NCBI GenBank assembly: GCA_048550535.1
Contig: JBLYYN010000218.1
Span: forward strand, 1 to 6,117
Direction: 5' to 3'
DNA from: CBDULX01 sp048550535
GTDB lineage: Bacteria; Pseudomonadota; Gammaproteobacteria; SZUA-229
Length of the DNA: 6,117 bases
The translations under genes and the position numbers were made by a program. The notes beneath the pieces were generated by a model. That model did no database searches and was not told the DNA's origin. It was given only the letters and a program-made list of their open reading frames with translations. Positions 1 to 5,269 of this stretch are shown here, piece by piece (the first letter of the stretch is position 1; every line of letters begins with the position of its first letter).

Positions 1-99
1 GATATGGAAATATCAGTGTTCTTCTTTTATCCCTGGGAGTGAATATATCAATATGTCTGCTTTATCTCAGAATTCACTGCAAATTAATTTATACTTAAA

Positions 100-105
100 T
101 ATAAT
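100..105 (+). promoter_or_regulatory. Candidate -10 box of the HtrA-like protease gene
   Basis: A perfect TATAAT lies 36 bases before the first ATG of the protease gene, in a very A+T-rich stretch. The hexamer 17 bp upstream (77-82, CTGCAA) matches the sigma70 -35 consensus at only 3 of 6 positions, so the -35 element is weak or absent. Transcription would begin near 112. The perfect hexamer is seen; promoter function is inferred, and such a hexamer can occur by chance in A+T-rich DNA. Confidence 0.4.
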
Positions 106-141
106 GACTTTAAGTTAAGGCCAGTAGGAAATTTATCTGTC

Positions 142-1236
142 ATGCTGATAGGGCGTCATATTAAAGCTGTTTGTTCTATGCTGAATGTTTTCCTCAAAGT
201 GGATCCCCCTATACGCCTGCCTGTATTTATTATTTTTCTATTCAACCCCATATCCCTATCTGCAGATTCATTACAACGCCTGTTTAAACAGGTTAATCCG
301 TCTGTGGTACTGGTGACGGCTGAACAACGCGATATTTCTGGCATACCGGGAGACCGTAGACCCGTACTTACTCAGCAAGTCGGCACCGGTGTGTTAATCT
401 CAAAACAAGGGCTGGTGGTGACCGCCTCCCATGTGGTTCATACGGCAGACCGAGTTATAGTCCAGTTCCTCGACGGTAAAAAAATAAGGGCCCGCATTAT
501 ACGTACCGAACCTGAAGCAGATCTTGCTTTACTGAAACTTAAACTGGTTCCCAAACAAGCGACCGTTGCATCCCTGGCCAACTCAGACAGTACAAAAACA
601 GGCGAACAGGTGTTTGTCATTGGAGCGCCTTATGGCGTTGGCCATTCCATCACCTCCGGTATTATCAGTGCGCGACATAATGCGGGAGAAATCAATAACC
701 GAATTCCTCTAGGGGAATTATTTCAAACGGATACGGCCATTAATGTGGGCCATTCCGGTGGCCCACTATTTAATATGAACGGTGAAGTCATTGGCATTAT
801 TAGTCATATTTTAAGCATGTCAGGTGGCTATGATGGCATTGGCTTTGCGGTAACCTCAAACACGGTAAAAGAGTTACTGATGTCCAGCAATAGTATCTGG
901 ACAGGGCTGCAAGGATATCCACTTGATGAGACATTGGCATCGATTTTTAACCTGCCGCAAGCGGGTGGTTTATTGGTAGAAAAAGTGGCAAAGGGCTCAA
1001 TTTCACACAGACTGGGTCTAAAAGCAGGTGCCGTAAACGCCAAAATAGAAGGCAAGTCAATGATTGTGGGTGGTGATATTGTTCTGGGTATTATGGATAT
1101 ACCCCTTCATGGCGAGAATTATCAAGCCAAAGTCCGGGAACGCATGGGCCAGTTAATCAAGGGTGATAAAATTTATGTCCAGGTTCTTCGCAAAGGTGAG
1201 GTGATCTGGCTCTCCACCGACTATTCAAGACAGTAA
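142..1236 (+). CDS. Secreted HtrA/DegP-like trypsin-type serine protease with one PDZ domain
   Basis: The 364-residue product has the architecture of the S1C (Deg/HtrA) family of ATP-independent envelope proteases. A hydrophobic segment at about residues 27-41, ending SLSA before DSLQ, looks like a signal peptide, so the enzyme should act in the periplasm. The trypsin-like fold spans about 45-245. The catalytic triad can be read as His97 in TASHVV, Asp127 in EADLALLKL and Ser205 in NVGHSGGPLFN. Most family members have GNSGGP; here His replaces the Asn before the nucleophile. Residues from about 255 to the end form a single PDZ-like domain (GGLLVEKV, GLKAG, GGDIVLGI), as in DegS-type proteins, which makes it shorter than two-PDZ DegP. 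The ATG at 142 is used because it keeps a basic N-region; AGGA at 126-129 is 12 bases away, which is far. The ATG at 178 (residue 13) is an alternative start that still leaves a signal peptide. No neighbour identifies its substrate. Confidence 0.9.
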   Translation: MLIGRHIKAVCSMLNVFLKVDPPIRLPVFIIFLFNPISLSADSLQRLFKQVNPSVVLVTAEQRDISGIPGDRRPVLTQQVGTGVLISKQGLVVTASHVVHTADRVIVQFLDGKKIRARIIRTEPEADLALLKLKLVPKQATVASLANSDSTKTGEQVFVIGAPYGVGHSITSGIISARHNAGEINNRIPLGELFQTDTAINVGHSGGPLFNMNGEVIGIISHILSMSGGYDGIGFAVTSNTVKELLMSSNSIWTGLQGYPLDETLASIFNLPQAGGLLVEKVAKGSISHRLGLKAGAVNAKIEGKSMIVGGDIVLGIMDIPLHGENYQAKVRERMGQLIKGDKIYVQVLRKGEVIWLSTDYSRQ

Positions 1237-1265
1237 AAGTCTCTATTCAACTTATTTCTAAATCT

Positions 1266-1300
1266 GCCACGGAGACTCAGAGTATTTATATCTCTGTGGC
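1266..1300 (+). other. 10-bp hairpin just downstream of the protease gene
   Basis: GCCACGGAGA (1266-1275) pairs with TCTCTGTGGC (1291-1300) over ten positions, one of them a G.U pair, around a 15-base loop. It starts 30 bases after the protease stop. Neither side is followed by a T run, so it is not a classical intrinsic terminator. A role as a 3'-end stabiliser or Rho-independent pause site is inference. Confidence 0.5.
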
Positions 1301-1339
1301 TCGGTAAATGCTCCTTGACTCTGGCGCCCTTCATTACTC

Positions 1340-1424
1340 TACCTTAAACTAGATATTCAAAGAGCAAGAATCCTTGCAGTTGTCTTTGACAAGTCTTTTA
1401 TTTTTAAATATATAGTTTAAGGTA
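1340..1424. repeat. 85-bp element with 17-bp near-perfect inverted ends
   Basis: TACCTTAAACTAGATAT (1340-1356) is the reverse complement of 1408-1424 (ATATATAGTTTAAGGTA) at 16 of 17 positions, separated by 51 bases. The interior contains its own hairpin (1357-1389). It lies between convergent genes and has no coding capacity. Size and terminal inverted repeats fit a small MITE-like palindromic element or a bidirectional terminator/cruciform. No clear target-site duplication beyond a TA-type end can be recognised. Confidence 0.6.
1357..1405 (+). terminator. Candidate terminator of the protease transcript
   Basis: TCAAAGAGCAAG (1357-1368) folds back through the loop AATC on CTTGC (1373-1377) and TCTTTGA (1383-1389), with a five-base AGTTG bulge on the right arm. 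The T-rich run TCTTTTATTTTT (1394-1405) follows, four bases after the stem. It is nested inside the 85-bp inverted-repeat element and lies about 120 bases after the protease stop. The bulge and the gap before the T run make it imperfect. Confidence 0.4.
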
Positions 1425-1506
1425 ATTAGTGGCATTCAGCCCAGACCTGAATCGACTGATTAAATCAAGATAGTTAAAAATAATCGTTGAACCTTTTTGA
1501 TCGTTT

Positions 1507-1740
1507 TCAGACCTTAGCCAGAAGCATAATAATCACTAACAACAAAGCCCCTATCCACATAATCTTACCCAGCCCAAGCCTGTCACCAACACGTTTCTTT
1601 AGTAACTGTTCCAACTCACCATCACTGATATGGCTACAGTGAGGACATTTATCCTTAGATTTTGCAAACTTCAAACCACATCGTTTACAAAGCTTAAGTG
1701 ACTTAGCACGAGCTAATTTATTTGGGGAACCTCTGATCAT
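1507..1740 (-). CDS. Small zinc-ribbon protein with a C-terminal membrane anchor
   Basis: The 77-residue product has four cysteines in the pattern C18-x2-C21-x10-C32-x2-C35 (CKRC...CPHC), a typical zinc-ribbon knuckle pair. A basic N-terminus precedes it. Residues about 58-75 (GKIMWIGALLLVIIMLLA) form one hydrophobic helix ending in AKV, so the ribbon should face the cytoplasm as a tail-anchored domain. The role is unknown; such proteins may bind nucleic acid or a partner protein at the membrane. It lies 183 bp downstream of the J-domain gene on the same strand and may share its transcript, although a shared 16-base element sits upstream of each. No clear Shine-Dalgarno precedes the ATG. That, and the small size, are the main doubts about the start; the cysteine pattern supports a real gene. 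Confidence 0.75.
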   Translation of the reverse strand: MIRGSPNKLARAKSLKLCKRCGLKFAKSKDKCPHCSHISDGELEQLLKKRVGDRLGLGKIMWIGALLLVIIMLLAKV

Positions 1741-1783
1741 GTCGTGATTGTTTTATGCTGGCTAAAAGCGTCCAGATTATCCC

Positions 1784-1824
1784 CGAAGTTCGTTGCAATA
1801 GAATAACTATTCCGCCTCACTTCG
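1784..1824. promoter_or_regulatory. Nested inverted repeat upstream of the zinc-ribbon gene
   Basis: CGAAGT (1784-1789) and ACTTCG (1819-1824) are perfect inverted repeats. They enclose the smaller palindrome GAATAACTATTC (1801-1812), whose arms GAATA and TATTC are separated by AC. The inner palindrome overlaps the 16-base element also found before the J-domain gene. A position 44-84 bases upstream of the zinc-ribbon start suits an operator or a 5'-leader hairpin; function is inferred. Confidence 0.35.
1795..1810 (-). promoter_or_regulatory. 16-base shared upstream element, copy 1 (zinc-ribbon gene)
   Basis: On the minus strand this reads ATAGTTATTCTATTGC. It matches the copy at 2524-2539 at 15 of 16 positions. 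Its near edge is 54 bases upstream of the zinc-ribbon start codon. Recurrence ahead of two neighbouring same-strand genes suggests a common regulator site or promoter module. Confidence 0.4.
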
Positions 1825-1923
1825 TGAAAATTCTAAACACTTTTATCACAGCCTAAACTAAACCAGACTTAATCAGTGATCCCCTGGTAAATAAAGCATA
1901 CATCCATACTATTTATAAATTAT

Positions 1924-2505
1924 TCACGCAGAATAATAACACCGCAATACTTCATAAGCCTCCCTAATTTCAATAAACCGGGCATCCTTACCACCCTTAT
2001 CCGGGTGATGCTCAGTAGCCAGACGTCGATAACTTTGTTTGACATCCTCCCAATTGGCATTTGAATTTAACTCCAGAATTGCCAGAGCCTCTGTTTGTTT
2101 ATCCAGTGCGGAATACATTTTCCAGAAATTAGACAGCAGTTCTTTTATTTCATCTTCAGAGGTATTATCGAAATGACGCCAGTCCAGATAATAGTCTCGA
2201 ACTTTATGTTCCGCAGCATCCATTAAGGATTGGTCATTTGTGGCTTCCCCTAACGGCTCAATACTAATATCCAGCGCCGTAATATTAAGATAATAACCAT
2301 CCTCAAATAAATCCTGCTGCAGATGATACAGAGCATTCATGGTCATGAAATGCTTTTTGAACATGGCCACATTGTAGCTATCATTATCCACAGGAAAAAC
2401 CATACCCTGCTGCTCAAGCTGGCAAATCAGGTCGTATTCACCGATTTTATCCGCAGTCTGTTTAATAATTTCTAAAATGGGAATGATTAAGGGGTTAGGT
2501 TGCAT
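1924..2505 (-). CDS. DnaJ-related protein: DNAJ_related N-terminal domain plus C-terminal J-domain
   Basis: The 193-residue product ends in a J-domain, about 140-193. Helix II carries the basic run KQSYRRLA, followed by the invariant HPD tripeptide at 167-169 (EHHPDKGG) and helix III FIEIREAYEVLR. J-domains stimulate the ATPase of a DnaK/Hsp70 partner, so this is a cytoplasmic co-chaperone. Residues 1 to about 130 resemble the DNAJ_related domain of gammaproteobacterial proteins that carry the J-domain at the C-terminus rather than the N-terminus. There is no Gly/Phe region and no zinc-finger domain, so it is not a general DnaJ but probably a client-specific (class III) one. No strong Shine-Dalgarno precedes the ATG; the only notable upstream element is the 16-base motif at 2524-2539. 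The zinc-ribbon membrane protein follows on the same strand and is a possible partner. Confidence 0.88.
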   Translation of the reverse strand: MQPNPLIIPILEIIKQTADKIGEYDLICQLEQQGMVFPVDNDSYNVAMFKKHFMTMNALYHLQQDLFEDGYYLNITALDISIEPLGEATNDQSLMDAAEHKVRDYYLDWRHFDNTSEDEIKELLSNFWKMYSALDKQTEALAILELNSNANWEDVKQSYRRLATEHHPDKGGKDARFIEIREAYEVLRCYYSA

Positions 2506-2523
2506 CTGTTTATAATATTATTG

Positions 2524-2539
2524 GCATTAGAATAACTAT
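2524..2539 (-). promoter_or_regulatory. 16-base shared upstream element, copy 2 (J-domain gene)
   Basis: On the minus strand this reads ATAGTTATTCTAATGC, one base different from the copy before the zinc-ribbon gene. It ends only 18 bases before the J-domain start codon. At that distance it could be a promoter component of a very short leader or an operator close to the start. Confidence 0.4.
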
Positions 2540-2742
2540 AGCAGCTTACTACCTAGTCAGCAGCAAAGGATACTGATGCATTGAGATACAATGATTTTAG
2601 AAATGCTTTATCCTGAACAATAATTCTAAATCTTTAAATGTTCGTTCCAATTACGACTCACTTTATCAGAGGCATTTGAGCAGTGCCTGTTACCGAATAT
2701 AATTCCAGACTAGTTCATCTGAAAAACTAACAGTACCAGAGG

Positions 2743-2790
2743 ATTTATGCCCTTGGGTATTTATGCCATGGGGTATTTATATCCTAGGGT
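2743..2790. repeat. Three tandem 16-bp direct repeats with palindromic cores
   Basis: The units are ATTTATGCCCTTGGGT (2743-2758), ATTTATGCCATGGGGT (2759-2774) and ATTTATATCCTAGGGT (2775-2790), exactly abutting. Each keeps ATTTAT at the left and GGGT at the right, while the middle varies around a small dyad such as CCATGG or CCTAGG. The array is flanked by GTACCAGAGG (2733-2742), which is an 8-of-10 inverted match to the end CCTAGGGTAC (2783-2792). Iteron-like operator sites for a DNA-binding protein are the simplest reading. Confidence 0.7.
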
Positions 2791-2844
2791 ACAATATTCT
2801 CTAATATTAGAAACCATTCCACTCTGACCCCCATGGTTGTAAAC

Positions 2845-2863
2845 CCAAGTCTCGATCACTTGG
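2845..2863 (-). terminator. Weak hairpin after the last cassette gene
   Basis: CCAAGT (2845-2850) and ACTTGG (2858-2863) form a six-bp stem with a seven-base loop. Read on the minus strand it begins 11 bases after the stop of the four-helix membrane protein. The following bases (GGTTTACAACC) lack a real T run, so termination here would be inefficient or factor-dependent. Confidence 0.3.
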
Positions 2864-2874
2864 TCCTATTCGCT

Positions 2875-3879
2875 TTATGTATCTTTTATGCCCGCGTCTG
2901 GCATGACCTCGTTCAGCAATTTATCGATCTTTGCCTGAATATCTGCGGGGCTTATATCTCCACCCATTTCCCGCTGTAGCTCTATAAGTTTTGTAGCGAT
3001 GCTAATCTGACTCTGCGCCTTGCTGGCGGCAAGCTGAGTGTCAGCTTCCTGTTGCTTCATATCAATAAAGTTTTGAGTGCTGCCTTTAAAGAGGGATTCA
3101 ACAGTTTCAACAAGGCGGTTTAATATTGTGTAGAGCAGGCCTGCAGAAAAACCTCCCAGCATCGCAAGCATGGGCCTGAGTAAGGCCGGGTTAATGCCAT
3201 ACTCAGAATTCTCTCCTACTGATGCCGTTCCACCACTGGCCTGGAGAGCATTATCAGAAACCATGACGGACAATACCAAACCCGCGACCAGGCCAAGGAG
3301 AAAACGAATCCGGTACGAGGCGTCATAGGTTGGATCGAAAGTTCCTTGCGCGATATAAGAGTTTGCTTTATAGAGGGCAGCAAAACCGGCACCAAGACCG
3401 GCGGCGGCAATATAAAAAAGAAGGTTCTGCAACAATTTCGATCCGCCGGATTTCAGAATATCACCGGCTCCTTCGGTAATATCCCGCGAGAGCGCAAGGA
3501 AAATGAATGCCGCCAGTGATAAAATCAATGCGACCATCATCTGGCGGATAATGGAAACCGGGCCAAGTATTTTTAGCCAACTATCCGTATTCTGCTCACA
3601 GTCCAACAACAGGATCGTTCGGGGAAGCGCCGGTTTTACCAGAGACGAGAGCACATGGTGAGCCGTTATCAGGCGATCAAGATCAGGTTTGGCCTTAACC
3701 GGGGTAGTATCCGATTCTTCTGGAGAAAAATACGCATCGGTGAATACATCTATCGTTTTAGCAACATTCACCGGAACTTGAAGCCCATTGGCAAATGAAT
3801 ATTCCGCCATTGCGCGGCATTCTTGAAACAGTTGCTCACGAATATAAAGCTGTGAGTATGGTTGTTTTGTTTTGTTCAT
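2875..3879 (-). CDS. Four-helix membrane protein of unknown function, holin candidate
   Basis: The 334-residue product is not assigned to a named family. Residues 1-108 are soluble. Hydrophobic helices lie at about 110-130, 150-170, 192-208 and 233-253. A polar, helix-prone tail (262-325: many Q, A, K, E) follows. Basic residues in the 171-191 loop and acidic residues in the 209-232 loop predict both termini in the cytoplasm. The most family-like stretch is FDPTYDASYRIRFLLGL before helix 3. It is the last gene of the lysis cassette, 42 bp after the muramidase. Since that enzyme lacks a signal peptide and no small holin is visible, this protein may provide the pore or depolarisation step. It is much larger than normal holins, so this is inference; a passenger or signalling membrane protein is possible. 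The start at 3879 is chosen over the upstream in-frame ATG at 3915 because GGAGGAG lies directly before it. Confidence 0.8.
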   Translation of the reverse strand: MNKTKQPYSQLYIREQLFQECRAMAEYSFANGLQVPVNVAKTIDVFTDAYFSPEESDTTPVKAKPDLDRLITAHHVLSSLVKPALPRTILLLDCEQNTDSWLKILGPVSIIRQMMVALILSLAAFIFLALSRDITEGAGDILKSGGSKLLQNLLFYIAAAGLGAGFAALYKANSYIAQGTFDPTYDASYRIRFLLGLVAGLVLSVMVSDNALQASGGTASVGENSEYGINPALLRPMLAMLGGFSAGLLYTILNRLVETVESLFKGSTQNFIDMKQQEADTQLAASKAQSQISIATKLIELQREMGGDISPADIQAKIDKLLNEVMPDAGIKDT

Positions 3880-3881
3880 GA

Positions 3882-3888
3882 CTCCTCC
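3882..3888 (-). promoter_or_regulatory. Ribosome binding site of the four-helix membrane protein
   Basis: On the minus strand GGAGGAG stands just before the ATG at 3879, with four bases between GGAGG and the start. It decides the start: the alternative ATG 36 bases upstream (3915) has no such site and would place the Shine-Dalgarno inside the coding region. Confidence 0.8.
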
Positions 3889-3921
3889 AGAGATGTGAAG
3901 TGAATTTCTCCTCAAACACCC

Positions 3922-4458
3922 TCACAGATCGGGAAAGGAATTGACCCGATTCAGCCAGCCTCGGAGGAATTTTCCCAGCGCGGGCCGCTTGGCGACGAGA
4001 TTCTCGTAATACTCGATACGGCCCTGCTTGTAACGCCGATAGACCTCAGCCTGATCCATGCCATTTAACGCCGCCAGCGAGCCCCTGCCGATAATTCCAT
4101 CCACGTCCAGTGATGGACTGGCGCCCAGCTCGTTCAGCACTCTCTGCAGCAGCTTCGATGCATTGGCTCCGGCGTTCACCTGGAAGTCGAAGACAATATT
4201 GGCGAGCTCCTGCGACTCGATATCATCACCGTGGACCTTGTCCCAATAAAGAGGCTTGTAGATCTTTGCAGCTTGCTCGTCGGTCAGCGCTTTGAGATTT
4301 TCCAGGCTTGGCTCGATACCCAGGTACTTCATGGCGCAGTTCTTAAACGTGCCCATAGTTACGCCCTTGTTGGTCGCCCCGCCCGGGTCGACCGGATCAT
4401 TCACGAAGCCACCTTCGTGCTTCAGCATAATCGGGAAAAATGTATCGAAATTCGCCAT
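3922..4458 (-). CDS. Phage-type endolysin: GH108 N-acetylmuramidase with PG_binding_3-like C-terminus
   Basis: The 178-residue enzyme should cleave the MurNAc-GlcNAc beta-1,4 bonds of peptidoglycan. The GH108 signature is at the N-terminus: catalytic Glu15 in KHEGGF, then VNDPVDPGGATNKGVT (residues 19-34). The YKPLYWDKV segment (67-75) and DFQVNAG (91-97) belong to the same fold. The C-terminal part, about 99-178, with DVDGIIGRGSLAAL and KRPALGKFLRGWLNR, resembles the PG_binding_3 peptidoglycan-binding domain. Length is normal for single-unit phage and prophage endolysins of this family. There is no signal peptide or signal-anchor, so a holin-like partner is needed for access to the wall. GGAG at 4467-4470 sits eight bases before the ATG. 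It lies between the LprI-like gene (75 bp upstream, with a hairpin) and the four-helix membrane protein (42 bp downstream). Confidence 0.93.
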   Translation of the reverse strand: MANFDTFFPIMLKHEGGFVNDPVDPGGATNKGVTMGTFKNCAMKYLGIEPSLENLKALTDEQAAKIYKPLYWDKVHGDDIESQELANIVFDFQVNAGANASKLLQRVLNELGASPSLDVDGIIGRGSLAALNGMDQAEVYRRYKQGRIEYYENLVAKRPALGKFLRGWLNRVNSFPDL

Positions 4459-4466
4459 AATCTTAT

Positions 4467-4470
4467 CTCC
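4467..4470 (-). promoter_or_regulatory. Ribosome binding site of the endolysin
   Basis: GGAG on the minus strand, eight bases before the ATG at 4458. It follows the intercistronic hairpin by about 17 bases, so a stable fold or ribosomes stalled there could affect its use. Confidence 0.65.
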
Positions 4471-4487
4471 GTTATCGTCAAGACGAC

Positions 4488-4526
4488 GACTGTCATTTCA
4501 CCGCTGCTGAAGCAGCGATGACAGTC
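4488..4526 (-). other. Strong intercistronic hairpin between the LprI-like gene and the endolysin
   Basis: A perfect nine-bp outer stem, GACTGTCAT (4488-4496) with ATGACAGTC (4518-4526), continues into a perfect six-bp inner stem, CGCTGC (4502-4507) with GCAGCG (4512-4517). The inner loop is TGAA, and one side has a five-base bulge (4497-4501). On the minus strand the hairpin starts 7 bases after the LprI-like stop. It is not followed by a T run, so it is unlikely to be a simple terminator. It may be an mRNA processing or stability element, or a partial attenuator setting the ratio of the genes on either side. Confidence 0.7.
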
Positions 4527-4533
4527 CCTGGTA

Positions 4534-4965
4534 CTACTTGTACTCCCGCACCGCTTTTTCCAGCTCCGCGTGACGTGCCTGCGTTAAATCGGCCTGCACA
4601 CTTGCCGCAATCAGCGGCGCGAGTGTCCCATCCCTTACCGCGTCGGCTTGAAAATTCGCCTCTGCGTCACGAAACTTCAGCCATGCCTCCTGGGCCGCGC
4701 GCAGCTTCTCCCGACCGCGCTGATCCAGCTTTGCGCTGAGGCGCTGGTACACCGCGTTCATGCCCGCATCCGCCCGCTTCAGTCGCGCGATCTCGCACTC
4801 GCGCATGGCCGCCGTGCTGCTGGCATTTTCACAGGCGCTACTTTCCTCCGCACTCTGGCTCAGAGCTTGCGCAGGTGCCGCAAGCAGCCCGCACAGCGCC
4901 AGTATGACAAGACTGCGCAACCCTGGGCAGCACAGCGCAAATTCATCGCTTCGCATTTCGGTCAT
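4534..4965 (-). CDS. Secreted LprI-like (DUF1311) protein, possible lysozyme/endolysin modulator
   Basis: After a signal peptide (hydrophobic LRSLVILALCGLLAAP, likely cleavage after AQA), the mature part has the LprI/DUF1311 pattern. It contains two cysteines (SACEN and RECEI), then AGMNAVYQRLSAKL, then the hallmark LRAAQEAWLKFRDAEANF. The family takes its name from a mycobacterial lipoprotein reported to inhibit lysozyme; most members are uncharacterised. Inhibition of the neighbouring muramidase is therefore only an inference from context. The product should be periplasmic and is about 143 residues from the start chosen here. The ATG at 4965 overlaps the end of the o-spanin gene by 23 bp, suggesting translational coupling; the ATG at 4956 is nearly as likely. 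The frame is open further, to an ATG at 5058, but that would bury the signal peptide and overlap the o-spanin gene by over 100 bp. Its DNA is the most G+C-rich in the window. Confidence 0.82.
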   Translation of the reverse strand: MTEMRSDEFALCCPGLRSLVILALCGLLAAPAQALSQSAEESSACENASSTAAMRECEIARLKRADAGMNAVYQRLSAKLDQRGREKLRAAQEAWLKFRDAEANFQADAVRDGTLAPLIAASVQADLTQARHAELEKAVREYK

Positions 4966-5257
4966 TGATCTTGCGGATTTCAGCGTTGTAGTTCTCGATG
5001 TTCTCGTTGCACGCGGTGACGGCGTCCGCCAGGCTCTTGTGCCTGAGTACACACTCATTCAGAGCGTCTCGGTCGCGGCGTGATATTTCAATCAACTCGC
5101 CAAAGGTAATACCTTCATTGATGAGGTCAGAGCCGCCGCAAGCAGCCAGTAGGTCAGCAGGCGCCTCGCACTTAAGCGCCTCTTTCACCACCGGGACTGC
5201 AATAGGCGAGCAACTGCAGGACAAGGCCGATATCAGACATATCAAAACTCCCTTCAT
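4943..5257 (-). CDS. Rz1/LysC-like outer-membrane lipoprotein spanin (o-spanin)
   Basis: The 104-residue product begins with a short hydrophobic leader ending SALSCSC, a lipoprotein-type signal with Cys14 (or Cys16) as the probable acylated residue; the lipobox is not a perfect match. The mature part, CEAPADLLAAC...GITFGELIEISRRDRDALNEC, follows the layout of the Rz1-like LysC proteins of P2-type phages and tailocins: an early Cys-Pro region, then GxTFGDLIE and a D-x-ALxEC stretch. It would sit in the outer membrane and pair with the inner-membrane spanin to fuse both membranes in the last lysis step. Unlike lambda Rz1, which is embedded in Rz, this gene follows the i-spanin gene with a 12-bp gap. 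Its site AGAGG (5266-5270) overlaps the i-spanin stop and is eight bases from the ATG. Its end overlaps the LprI-like gene. The length is on the long side for this type, with a helical tail at 70-104. Confidence 0.82.
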   Translation of the reverse strand: MKGVLICLISALSCSCSPIAVPVVKEALKCEAPADLLAACGGSDLINEGITFGELIEISRRDRDALNECVLRHKSLADAVTACNENIENYNAEIRKINDRNAKR

Positions 5258-5269
5258 TACGGGTACCTC

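Larger units (their letters stand above)
2506..2874. other. Gene-free spacer between the J-protein gene and the lysis cassette
   Basis: These 369 bp hold no open frame that looks coding in either direction. They contain the 16-base upstream element near 2524, a weak hairpin AGGCA/TGCCT (2670-2688), the triple 16-bp repeat (2743-2790) and a hairpin after the cassette (2845-2863). The composition shift from the A+T-rich resident genes to the more G+C-rich cassette falls at its right edge, so the spacer may contain the junction of an insertion; that is inference. Confidence 0.6.

Noticed and set aside
1..14. Small perfect palindrome GATAT-GGAA-ATATC at the window edge
   Set aside because: Five A+T-rich pairs with no upstream context; too weak to call a terminator.
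156..1055. Minus-strand frames of 60-75 codons inside the protease gene
   Set aside because: They are antisense shadows of a gene with an intact catalytic triad.
2743..2790. The triple 16-bp repeat as a CRISPR array
   Set aside because: The units abut with no spacers, are too short, and there are no cas genes.
3880..3915. Upstream extension of the four-helix protein to the ATG at 3915
   Set aside because: The strong GGAGGAG site lies inside this segment and points to the ATG at 3879.
4058..4521. Several + strand frames of 61-96 codons over the endolysin
   Set aside because: They overlap one another and the GH108 gene on the opposite strand, and show no protein-like pattern.
4966..5058. Upstream extension of the LprI-like gene to the ATG at 5058
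   Set aside because: It would add an Arg/Thr/Ser-rich stretch before the signal peptide and lie entirely within the o-spanin gene.
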